A program made the translations under genes and the position numbers. From a virus: 40,050 bases of DNA. The stretch lies in the IMG/VR virus record IMGVR_UViG_3300027747_002750, positions 1 to 40,050 of that record. One strand, given 5' to 3'. The notes under the pieces are model-generated. The model was not told where the DNA came from and did no database searches. It saw only the letters and a list, made by a program, of their open reading frames with translations. Positions 23,300 through 30,447 of this stretch are shown here, piece after piece. Position 1 is the stretch's first letter, and every line of letters begins with the position of its first letter.

Positions 23300-24790
23300 A
23301 TGTTAATTAACGAACAAATTCTAAGAATGAAATTAATGATGGGATTGTTAAATGAACAAAAAATCTCATTACCAATTAAAGTTACAGGTAGTTATATTGC
23401 TCCAAAAGGAGATGCGGATGCTTTACACTCATTTGAAAGAAGAAAATCAGATGGTTTTGGTGGAAGAATTTCAACAAAAATTGAAGAAAAATTAAAAAAT
23501 GTTTACGATTCGGGAATTAATCCTGACATCAAAGATATTAAAATTAATATCGATTCCACTAATTATAAGGTTAGTTGGGAAGTAACAATTGATGAAAGTA
23601 AAGATGGAATTGCTTATATGGGAATTTCAACAAGAGGATCTGCTGGTAACACTGCAGACAAAAGAGCTGAAGGACAAGTAGATGATATGGTTAGAAAACT
23701 TGAAAGAAAGGGTGCAGAAAATATTAAATTAGTATTAGATTTCAAAAATCCAACTGGTGTTTATATTAGACAATTTTTCTTCAAATATTCTTTACCAAAA
23801 AAATATCCTTCACACGAAGGGAAAGGTGAATATAATAGAACAGATGAACCTACAGAAATAGAAACAAGTAACGATATGTCATATGTTGGTGGAGGATCGA
23901 TGGATAGTGAAATATCTAATGAAAATAAAAAATATTCTGATTGCGATGGACCAAATTTTAAAAAAGGTTGTAAAGATGTCGGAACTAATTATAAATCTCC
24001 AAATACTAACGGAATTATATATCAAGTACAAGGTTGCTTGGGTATAACTCAGGATGGATATTTTGGACCTAAAACTCAAAGCGCTATGGAAGAAAAAACA
24101 GGAAAAAATGAATTTAACGTATCTGACGTTCAAAAGATATGTAAAGAAAGTCAATCTGATGAAAACAAATTATCTAATGTTGATTTGTCAAATTTTGAAA
24201 ATATTACCAAAACGGTAATTGATAAGTTTGAGGGTGGATATTGGAATCCATTTTGTAAACATTCTGGTAGTAATATGGGAAAATCTACAGAAACGATGTT
24301 TGGATTGGACAGATACAATGGAAATATTGAGTCATCACCTGAAGGTAAAGAATTTTTTCAAATTATAGACGGAGAAAAATATGGTGCTGGAGCTAAGTCA
24401 AATGGTTTTGGATCAAATACTACTTGGTCAAACATGGATAACTTTTGTAAAGAATGGAAATGGTTATATCGAGGTGGAGACAAAGAACAAATTTTGAAAA
24501 ATCTGGCAGTTAAAATAATGAAAAGATCTTTTGATAGAAATATGTCAAATTTTGTAAAAGATCCAAAAACTAAAGAAAAAATTGAATCGATACCAGGTTT
24601 GACTCTTCATATGTCATATGCTTGTTGGAATGGACCAGGATTCTTCAAAAAATTCGCGGAAAGTTTGGAAAATGGAATCAAAAATGGATTATCAGATCAA
24701 CAATTAATTGAATTGGCCATTAAAGATAGAAAAAACACGAGGTTAAAAAACCAAGACAAAGTAGAAAGTGCTATCAGACAAATCAGTTAA
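23300..24790 (+). CDS. Leader-tagged peptidoglycan hydrolase candidate
   Basis: 496 residues. The leader MLINEQILRMKLMMGLLNEQ has a possible cut after Glu19. Residues 25-190 form an alpha/beta domain of unknown type. Residues 238-265 resemble a peptidoglycan-binding repeat (VQGCLGITQDGYFGPKTQSAM). From about 300, ITKTVIDKFEGGYWNPF (Glu311) followed by GSNMGKSTETMFGLDRYNG looks like the catalytic E-G-G-Y of GH108-type muramidases, and LHMSYACWNGPGFFKKF resembles their C-terminal part. This makes it the third wall-degrading enzyme of the window. The catalytic family is inferred from motifs only. Confidence 0.6.
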   Translation: MLINEQILRMKLMMGLLNEQKISLPIKVTGSYIAPKGDADALHSFERRKSDGFGGRISTKIEEKLKNVYDSGINPDIKDIKINIDSTNYKVSWEVTIDESKDGIAYMGISTRGSAGNTADKRAEGQVDDMVRKLERKGAENIKLVLDFKNPTGVYIRQFFFKYSLPKKYPSHEGKGEYNRTDEPTEIETSNDMSYVGGGSMDSEISNENKKYSDCDGPNFKKGCKDVGTNYKSPNTNGIIYQVQGCLGITQDGYFGPKTQSAMEEKTGKNEFNVSDVQKICKESQSDENKLSNVDLSNFENITKTVIDKFEGGYWNPFCKHSGSNMGKSTETMFGLDRYNGNIESSPEGKEFFQIIDGEKYGAGAKSNGFGSNTTWSNMDNFCKEWKWLYRGGDKEQILKNLAVKIMKRSFDRNMSNFVKDPKTKEKIESIPGLTLHMSYACWNGPGFFKKFAESLENGIKNGLSDQQLIELAIKDRKNTRLKNQDKVESAIRQIS

Positions 24791-24826
24791 AAACTTTAAT
24801 TAATTTGTTGGTTTTATCTTTAATGA

Positions 24827-24834
24827 TATTTATA
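24827..24834 (+). promoter_or_regulatory. TATTTATA element, 4 bases before a start
   Basis: Ends 4 bases before the ATG at 24839. It heads the run 24839-29298, in which successive genes overlap or lie within 5 bases of each other. Confidence 0.55.
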
Positions 24835-24838
24835 AAAA

Positions 24839-25273
24839 ATGAAAAACATTATTCGAAAAATATTAAAAGAAAATGAGGAAAATAATCTTGAACAAAGATT
24901 TAGAAAATCAATGCAAAAATTCCAATATATTTTTGAAAGTAGTCTTTCTTCTGATGTTGATTCTGTAGAAATAAGTGAAATCCAATTTAACCCTAAATAC
25001 CCTTATATTGAAGGAAAACTTACGGTAAAATCATACTTTGAAGACCATGATTTTGGCGCTCTTGGAAGACGAATTGATCTTTTAGAAGACGAAGTTTATG
25101 AAATTAATAGACAATTTACTTTTACTAAAAAAGGTGGTTTAATTAAAAGAGGACCTGACAATGATTGGACATTGAGTTGCATGCCAATTGGTATGAAATG
25201 GCGGACTGATGGTGATGATCCATTTATGATAACATTAGAATTTATAATATTTCAAGACGAATACGACGCATAA
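24839..25273 (+). CDS. Leader-tagged small protein (144 aa)
   Basis: Leader MKNIIRKILKEN with a possible cut after Glu11. The rest is a single alpha/beta domain: a helix (QRFRKSMQKFQYIFESSL), strands around VEISEIQFNP and IEGKLTVKSYF, a second helix and a final strand region LEFIIFQDEYDA. Its strand pattern recalls the C-terminal module of the 595-residue protein. It overlaps the next gene by one base. Function unknown. Confidence 0.65.
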   Translation: MKNIIRKILKENEENNLEQRFRKSMQKFQYIFESSLSSDVDSVEISEIQFNPKYPYIEGKLTVKSYFEDHDFGALGRRIDLLEDEVYEINRQFTFTKKGGLIKRGPDNDWTLSCMPIGMKWRTDGDDPFMITLEFIIFQDEYDA

Positions 25274-25596
25274 TGAAAGAGTTAATTAGACATATATTAA
25301 AAGAAGAAACTGAGGAAATTGACCAAAATGTTTTGAATTTTCTTTTGAGAAGATATAAAATAAAAGAATTGGATTTAGGTGAAAATTTAAAATTTAAAAA
25401 CTTATACTTAGAGATCGGAGGTGATTATTATCAACTATCTACTTGGAGAAGTAAAAAAAGTAATATTTTGGAAATTATAAATATTTTAAATGATTATGAG
25501 ATTATTGAACCTATTAATAATTTTTCAAATGAGAATGATCCATATAGACAAAAAATAGTTAGAACTATTAAAAGGTTTTTAGATAAAGTAATGTGA
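25273..25596 (+). CDS. Leader-tagged small protein (107 aa)
   Basis: Leader MKELIRHILKEETEE, nearly identical at the DNA level to the leaders of the genes at 25596 and 26674. The remaining 90 residues include NFLLRRYKIKELDLGENLKF and are mixed alpha/beta. Translationally coupled on both sides (TAATG and TGATG). No family recognised. Confidence 0.65.
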   Translation: MKELIRHILKEETEEIDQNVLNFLLRRYKIKELDLGENLKFKNLYLEIGGDYYQLSTWRSKKSNILEIINILNDYEIIEPINNFSNENDPYRQKIVRTIKRFLDKVM

Positions 25597-26033
25597 TGAA
25601 AGATTTGATTAGACAAATATTAAAAGAAGAAACGGATGATTCTGAAACTTTAAACAAAGGAATTAATCTTGCTATAAAAATTCTAAAAAAATCTTATCCA
25701 TTTATCATTGGATGGGAATTAGGTATTTATGGTAATTTTTCAATTGATATTAATATTATTTGTGATATAGAAAAACTAAAAGAATTTTATAATAGTGACT
25801 TAAGCGACTATCACAAAAGAAACAAAAATGAATTATCTAACGAAGATTATCCATATGCTGTTTCAATATTAAATATTAGAAATGAAATGACAAGTGACGA
25901 AATGTTTGAAGATTATAAAAAACTAAAACAAGAATTAAATGACATTTATGAAATGCTTCCTGAGCATTTAACGGCCAAAGATGAATTTAACGATATAAAA
26001 ACATTAGATCCAGATAGATTTAAATTTAGATGA
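25596..26033 (+). CDS. Leader-tagged small protein (145 aa)
   Basis: I start at the ATG at 25596, inside a TGATG junction, giving leader MKDLIRQILKEETDD. The body has a helix (LAIKILKKSYPFIIG), two strands (WELGIYGNFSIDINIICD), then acidic helices. That helix-strand-strand-helix order matches the small module repeated in the 874-residue protein. It overlaps the next gene by ATGA. Function unknown. Confidence 0.65.
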   Translation: MKDLIRQILKEETDDSETLNKGINLAIKILKKSYPFIIGWELGIYGNFSIDINIICDIEKLKEFYNSDLSDYHKRNKNELSNEDYPYAVSILNIRNEMTSDEMFEDYKKLKQELNDIYEMLPEHLTAKDEFNDIKTLDPDRFKFR

Positions 26034-26668
26034 GAAATTTAATTAAATTAATATTAGAAGATGAGGTTACTAGAAAATATTCTAAACCTACACCAAAGGT
26101 AGAACAACTTGTTTATAGATGGTTAAACGACTATTTTGATGGTGTAAAAATGTATTACAGTAAATCTTGGGAAACAAGACATGACTTTGAATTTTGTAAA
26201 AATGGTAGAGAAATAATGAGTCTTATATTATTTTTTGAAGATAATAGTGATATATATGACGACAGAAGAAAAACTGAAGAAAGAGATTTTGATTCAGGTT
26301 CACTTTATATTCCAAATGACATATTTAAAGAGTTGATGTCTGATATTCCTGTAAGAGCAAGTTACTTAAAATACCTTTTTGAAGAATGGTTTGAAGACAC
26401 TTATTTAGGTGAAATTCAAAGTAAGATGAGTAGAAATGACATTTATATTTCTGAATTTAAAATAGATAATAGAGACGCTCAAATTTGTGTTCCACCAATG
26501 ACAAAACCTGATGATGTGACTGAGGAGGATATGATAGAACATATTCTTAAAACCACACTTTTCAAAAGAGATGATATAATGAAACAAGAAGAAGAAAGTC
26601 CAGGATGGATTGAAAAAACATATTTAGAAAAACTTCGTAATGATGAATATGATAGATTAAGAGGATAA
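26030..26668 (+). CDS. Leader-tagged protein (212 aa), paralogue of 39597-40007
   Basis: Leader variant MRNLIKLILEDE. Around residue 90-125 it reads GSLYIPNDIFKELMSDIP and then YLKYLFEEWFED, which matches KSLYIREDIYRTIMDFIP and IIDWFNKRYDQ of the protein at 39597. The two therefore share a domain although they lie 13 kb apart. The C-terminal 80 residues here (after the shared part) are extra, acidic, and include VPPMTKPDDVTEEDM. No known family. It is followed after 5 bases by the large polyprotein candidate. Confidence 0.65.
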   Translation: MRNLIKLILEDEVTRKYSKPTPKVEQLVYRWLNDYFDGVKMYYSKSWETRHDFEFCKNGREIMSLILFFEDNSDIYDDRRKTEERDFDSGSLYIPNDIFKELMSDIPVRASYLKYLFEEWFEDTYLGEIQSKMSRNDIYISEFKIDNRDAQICVPPMTKPDDVTEEDMIEHILKTTLFKRDDIMKQEEESPGWIEKTYLEKLRNDEYDRLRG

Positions 26669-26673
26669 TAAAA

Positions 26674-29298
26674 ATGAGAGAACTGATTAGACATATCTTA
26701 AAAGAAAATAGACTTCAACATGAGTTGAAACAAGTTATCGAAGATAATGGTATCTTTGATGCTATTGATATGGTTGGAGGGTTAGAAAACCTTAAAAGAA
26801 TATTCAAAGGAGATCCCGAATTTAGTTCTTTATTTGAGAAACTAACAGGAATAGTTACTTTTTATTATGTAGGATATTTGGAATTTCCTTTAGAGTATGA
26901 AATAATTGGTAGACGTAGTAATGTTCATAACACTAACCACTGGCCCGAAATAAATGTTTTATATGATGAAAACAAATTAACATCCGAAGAAAACGAAGTT
27001 TTCAAAGAGATGATTAAGTATTTAGTGGATGAGGCACAACATAGTGGGTTCGAAAGTAAATTTAATGATGGTAGGATATTCAATACAAATTACCTTACGG
27101 TTGCAGAAATAAATGGTCAAGACATTAATTCGATAGATTATGGTTATGATTTTAGTAACGAGGACTTTGAAGTTAAAAACATCCATAATAAACTTTATGG
27201 TGAGTCTGAAAGTTTAAACGAAAGTGAAAGGGATGTAAAAAAACTTTTCAAAATAGTAAAAATGATTATGGAAGATATGATACTTCCTGAATATAATCAT
27301 CTTATTTGTTCTTATGAAATAACATTAAACAAAGTTTTTAATATACCTGAAGTTACAGTTTTATTTATTGGTGGTTACGGAACAAAACTTTGGCCCATGA
27401 CACAAGGTATAAGACAAATGTATTTAGATGTTTTAGAGGACATTTCAAAAGAAATTGCAAACTATACTGGAGTAGTAATTGGTGTTCGTGGAGAACAAAC
27501 ACCAAAGTGTGACGATAAAGAAAATATTTATCTAAGAGAAAGTAAAACAGAAGACAAAGAATATAGTCCAGCAGGAAAAGAAATAACACCAAAAGAAAAA
27601 GTTTATCATCAATCAAATCCTATGTTTAGAAATAAAATTGAAGAACAGGGATTAAAAGTTCGTGCTGGTGAATGTTATAAAATATATGCAGGATATGGTG
27701 AAAAATGTATTCCTGCCATATTTGCAACCAACTCATCAAACAAAAGGGCTTGGTTTGATTCAACATATGACGACGATGTTTGGGAGATTGACACAACAAA
27801 AATACCAAATGTTAAGTGGTATAAAGATAGACATTATGAATCAAGGTCAAAACATATAGTAACCTTTCAAGACATACCTAAAGAGGCAATCAAACTTATC
27901 TATGAAGGTTCAGGTAAAGATACAAATTTCTTTAACTACGATGATAAACTGATGGAATCAGAAAATAAATCAGAAGACAAAAAACTTAAGTTAGTAAAAG
28001 AAATGATTTATAGTCTTTTCGATGAGGTTGAATTTATTGAAGTTGATACAAATTATGAAGGAAAACCACTTATCAAAATCTATCATGATGTGGAAGATAC
28101 TGCGGCAAACTACGATAATTGGTTTTCACATAGAATACAAGATGAGATTAAAGAAATGACAGGAGATGGTATTATTTTATCTCCATGGTGGGCAGCAGGT
28201 TGGGATTGGAAATATAAGAATGCAGACTTTTTTATTGATGTTCAAAAAATAGACTATGACGATGAAGGTAATGTTATAAACGAATCTGACGAATCTAAAC
28301 AAGAAAGAAAGTTTAATAAGTTAGTTCAAAAAATAGAAGATTATTTAAACTCCAACGAATATCCAAGTGTTAAAAAATTTACTGTGTATTATGATGACAC
28401 ACACGATGATGTTATTGTTAATATATTCTTTAATGTTCAAGACTCGATTAAATTGGGTGGAGGAATTAACTCTGTTATTAAAAGAGTTGGGAAACAAGTT
28501 ATGGAAGACTTGGAGGTATTTCCTATGGACTTCAAATATTACATACATTTCGATAGAGATATAAATGAATCAGAAGAAAAACAACCAAAGTATTTGAATA
28601 TTATTAAAGATCTTGTAGAACCATTCAAAGACGAAGATTGTGTTTGTGATATTAGAGTTTTGTATAATGAAGAAGATGACATGTATCTTATTGATTTAAA
28701 TATGGGAACGGAAGAATTGAATGAGAAGTTTTTTGCTGTTATTGGTATGAGTCATTATGTTAGTAAATTAAGACGAGATATTAAAGAAACAATCAAAGAT
28801 TATCTCCCAATAGATAATTTTTATGTTGGTTCATATGCATCACCAAATTGTAAGTGGAAACCTCTAAATGAATCTTCAATTAAAGAAAAATCTTTAATCA
28901 AACTATTAGAGAAAGACGGACTATATGACTTTATTGAAATGACAGGATTAGACTTCAATCAAGTTAGATCATTGTTAAAACATATAGATAATCCCAAAGA
29001 ACTATTAAAACAATATATTAGAGAATTTGTTTTAGAACATGGTGGCGGATATGATGAAAATTATGGTTCTATTTTTAATGTTCAAATACCATTAAGTGAT
29101 ACCAAATATGTTGAGGACATATTAGTACATGATGCTGATTCTATTGCCATTGAAATGTGGGAATATCATCTTGATGAATATGGGCATAGAGAACAAAAAG
29201 ACCAATATCTAACAACAATTAACAACCTAACTAATGACGAGTTACTATCAATCATTTCTTGGATGATGGAAACAATTCAAAATGGTTATCGGGATTAG
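26674..29298 (+). CDS. Leader-tagged multidomain protein, probable polyprotein (874 aa)
   Basis: Leader MRELIRHILKEN (site after Glu11). Six internal [L/I]-x-Glu-Ser sites follow, after Glu183, 289, 428, 537, 632 and 733, spaced about 95-140 residues apart. They fall between modules: 184-289, 429-537, 538-632 and 633-733 look like copies of one helix-strand-strand-helix-strand module. Residues 290-428 are different and contain KVYHQSNPMFRNKIEEQGL, then IFATN, WEIDTTKI and IPKEAIKLIYEG, an ADP-ribosyltransferase-like layout similar to part of the 595-residue protein. The N-terminal NGIFDAIDMVGGLENLKRI is echoed by DGLYDFIEMTGLDFNQVRS near residue 745. Cleavage at these sites would release seven products. 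Processing and function are inferred. Confidence 0.7.
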   Translation: MRELIRHILKENRLQHELKQVIEDNGIFDAIDMVGGLENLKRIFKGDPEFSSLFEKLTGIVTFYYVGYLEFPLEYEIIGRRSNVHNTNHWPEINVLYDENKLTSEENEVFKEMIKYLVDEAQHSGFESKFNDGRIFNTNYLTVAEINGQDINSIDYGYDFSNEDFEVKNIHNKLYGESESLNESERDVKKLFKIVKMIMEDMILPEYNHLICSYEITLNKVFNIPEVTVLFIGGYGTKLWPMTQGIRQMYLDVLEDISKEIANYTGVVIGVRGEQTPKCDDKENIYLRESKTEDKEYSPAGKEITPKEKVYHQSNPMFRNKIEEQGLKVRAGECYKIYAGYGEKCIPAIFATNSSNKRAWFDSTYDDDVWEIDTTKIPNVKWYKDRHYESRSKHIVTFQDIPKEAIKLIYEGSGKDTNFFNYDDKLMESENKSEDKKLKLVKEMIYSLFDEVEFIEVDTNYEGKPLIKIYHDVEDTAANYDNWFSHRIQDEIKEMTGDGIILSPWWAAGWDWKYKNADFFIDVQKIDYDDEGNVINESDESKQERKFNKLVQKIEDYLNSNEYPSVKKFTVYYDDTHDDVIVNIFFNVQDSIKLGGGINSVIKRVGKQVMEDLEVFPMDFKYYIHFDRDINESEEKQPKYLNIIKDLVEPFKDEDCVCDIRVLYNEEDDMYLIDLNMGTEELNEKFFAVIGMSHYVSKLRRDIKETIKDYLPIDNFYVGSYASPNCKWKPLNESSIKEKSLIKLLEKDGLYDFIEMTGLDFNQVRSLLKHIDNPKELLKQYIREFVLEHGGGYDENYGSIFNVQIPLSDTKYVEDILVHDADSIAIEMWEYHLDEYGHREQKDQYLTTINNLTNDELLSIISWMMETIQNGYRD

Positions 29299-29312
29299 TC
29301 AAATAATTTTAT

Positions 29313-29320
29313 TATATTTG
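29313..29320 (+). promoter_or_regulatory. -7 element TATATTTG
   Basis: TATATTTG ends 6 bases before the ATG at 29327. No clear TTTG at the ideal distance. Confidence 0.4.
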
Positions 29321-29326
29321 CCATTA

Positions 29327-29599
29327 ATGGTAAAAGACATTTCAAAAGTAATAGAACAATATGTATATAATCATCTTTCACATAGAGATGATATCGAGGT
29401 CCAAGTGACTAACTCACCAAAAAGATATGAGGTTCGTATTGTGGTTGATTTAAAACCAACTGATGGATTATGGGCGACAATCAACAAAGGTATTGATAGG
29501 CACGATCTTATGAATGGTTTAAGAGACTACCTGAATTTAGATTGGGACAACTGTATGATTAGTTATGAATATAACGAATATGAACTTAAAACACCATAA
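29327..29599 (+). CDS. Small alpha/beta module protein (90 aa)
   Basis: The ATG at 29327 follows a -7 element by 6 bases, so I prefer it to the upstream in-frame start inside the preceding gene. VKDISKVIEQYVYNHLSHRD is a leader-like first helix without a clear x-Glu end. It is followed by strands IEVQVTNSPKRYEVRIVVDL, a helix and a final strand. This is a stand-alone version of the module seen repeatedly in the 874-residue protein. Its message likely ends at the terminator at 29607. Confidence 0.65.
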   Translation: MVKDISKVIEQYVYNHLSHRDDIEVQVTNSPKRYEVRIVVDLKPTDGLWATINKGIDRHDLMNGLRDYLNLDWDNCMISYEYNEYELKTP

Positions 29600-29606
29600 A
29601 ATAATT

Positions 29607-29640
29607 TGATCCTCCACTTGTGAAATTGGGGGATTTTTTT
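29607..29640 (+). terminator. Rho-independent terminator
   Basis: ATCCTCCA (29609-29616) pairs with TGGGGGAT (29627-29634) and a T run follows. The start of this element (AATAATTTGATCCTCC) recurs at 32961-32976. Confidence 0.8.
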
Positions 29641-29648
29641 TATCTTAG
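29641..29648 (+). promoter_or_regulatory. -7-like element TATCTTAG
   Basis: TATCTTAG, one base off the Bacteroidota -7 consensus, ends 5 bases before the ATG at 29654 and directly follows the terminator. Confidence 0.35.
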
Positions 29649-29653
29649 CGTTA

Positions 29654-29893
29654 ATGAAAGATTTATCCAAATATATATCAAGTCTTCTCGAAGATACAGA
29701 TTTAGGTGCTGATTACAGAGTCTATTACAACGGAAAAATTTATGTTATTGACATATACCTTAGAGATCTTAGATATGAAATTGACTTTGTCAAAAAAATT
29801 ATTAAAGAATTGGTATCAAGTATAATGAATACTTACTTCTTAAACGATAGTATAAAATATCTTATTAATGTCCGAATTGAATATATATCATGA
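29654..29893 (+). CDS. Leader-tagged small module protein (79 aa)
   Basis: MKDLSKYISSLLEDT is a variant leader with L-L-E before Asp. It is followed by YRVYYNGKIYVIDIYL (two strands), a helix and a last strand, the same small module as its neighbours. It overlaps the next gene by ATGA. Function unknown. Confidence 0.65.
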   Translation: MKDLSKYISSLLEDTDLGADYRVYYNGKIYVIDIYLRDLRYEIDFVKKIIKELVSSIMNTYFLNDSIKYLINVRIEYIS

Positions 29894-30192
29894 AAGACTT
29901 ATCCAAATATATTGAATCCCTTATTGATGAGGTTAACCTCCCGTTAGACATTACCTTACAGGAAGATGGGTCGTATCGTATTGTTGTTACCCAAGACCTC
30001 AAAGAAAGCACGGTAAGATACACAAATGCTGCGTGGAATAATGAAAATGATATTAGATGGATTAGAGTTCAATTAAAGAGATATCTCCCAAATCTTAAAA
30101 TCGAATTAATGGTGGGGTATATCAATTACCCTAAGATCTACACTACACCATTAGTTAAAGAATATAAATACGGAGCATGGAAAATAAATTAG
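29890..30192 (+). CDS. Leader-tagged small module protein (100 aa)
   Basis: MKDLSKYIESLIDEVNLPLD is almost the same leader as in the previous gene, and the body (LDITLQEDGSYRIVVTQDL, a helix, then KIELMVGYINY) is a further copy of the module. This indicates tandem duplication of the pair. Its end overlaps the next gene by 16 bases. Confidence 0.65.
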   Translation: MKDLSKYIESLIDEVNLPLDITLQEDGSYRIVVTQDLKESTVRYTNAAWNNENDIRWIRVQLKRYLPNLKIELMVGYINYPKIYTTPLVKEYKYGAWKIN

Positions 30193-30434
30193 ATAAACTA
30201 ATATTAGACTATTTCAAACTGATCATTCCACATGATTATGATAATTTGAAATTCAGATATAGTGATAAGAAACATATTATATTTATAACTGTTTGTTGTG
30301 ATACAGCCCAAAAGGCACATAGGTTTTTTGGAAGAAAAGGTAGAGATTTAAATATACTAAAACAATTAGAGGAAGATATGTCAAATATGTTCCCATTTGA
30401 TTTTTATATCAACTGCGAATTTAAAGTTTCTTAG
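30177..30434 (+). CDS. Small module protein (85 aa)
   Basis: MENKLDKLILDYFKLIIP is a first helix without a clear cleavage motif. It is followed by LKFRYSDKKHIIFITVCCD, a helix with HRFFGRKGRDLNIL, and FDFYINCEFKV. The same helix-strand-strand-helix-strand order as its two upstream neighbours suggests a third tandem relative. Function unknown. Confidence 0.6.
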   Translation: MENKLDKLILDYFKLIIPHDYDNLKFRYSDKKHIIFITVCCDTAQKAHRFFGRKGRDLNILKQLEEDMSNMFPFDFYINCEFKVS

Positions 30435-30435
30435 A

Positions 30436-30443
30436 TATTTATT
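30436..30443 (+). promoter_or_regulatory. TATTTATT element, 4 bases before a start
   Basis: Ends 4 bases before the ATG at 30448, two bases after the preceding stop. Confidence 0.55.
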
Positions 30444-30447
30444 TGAT

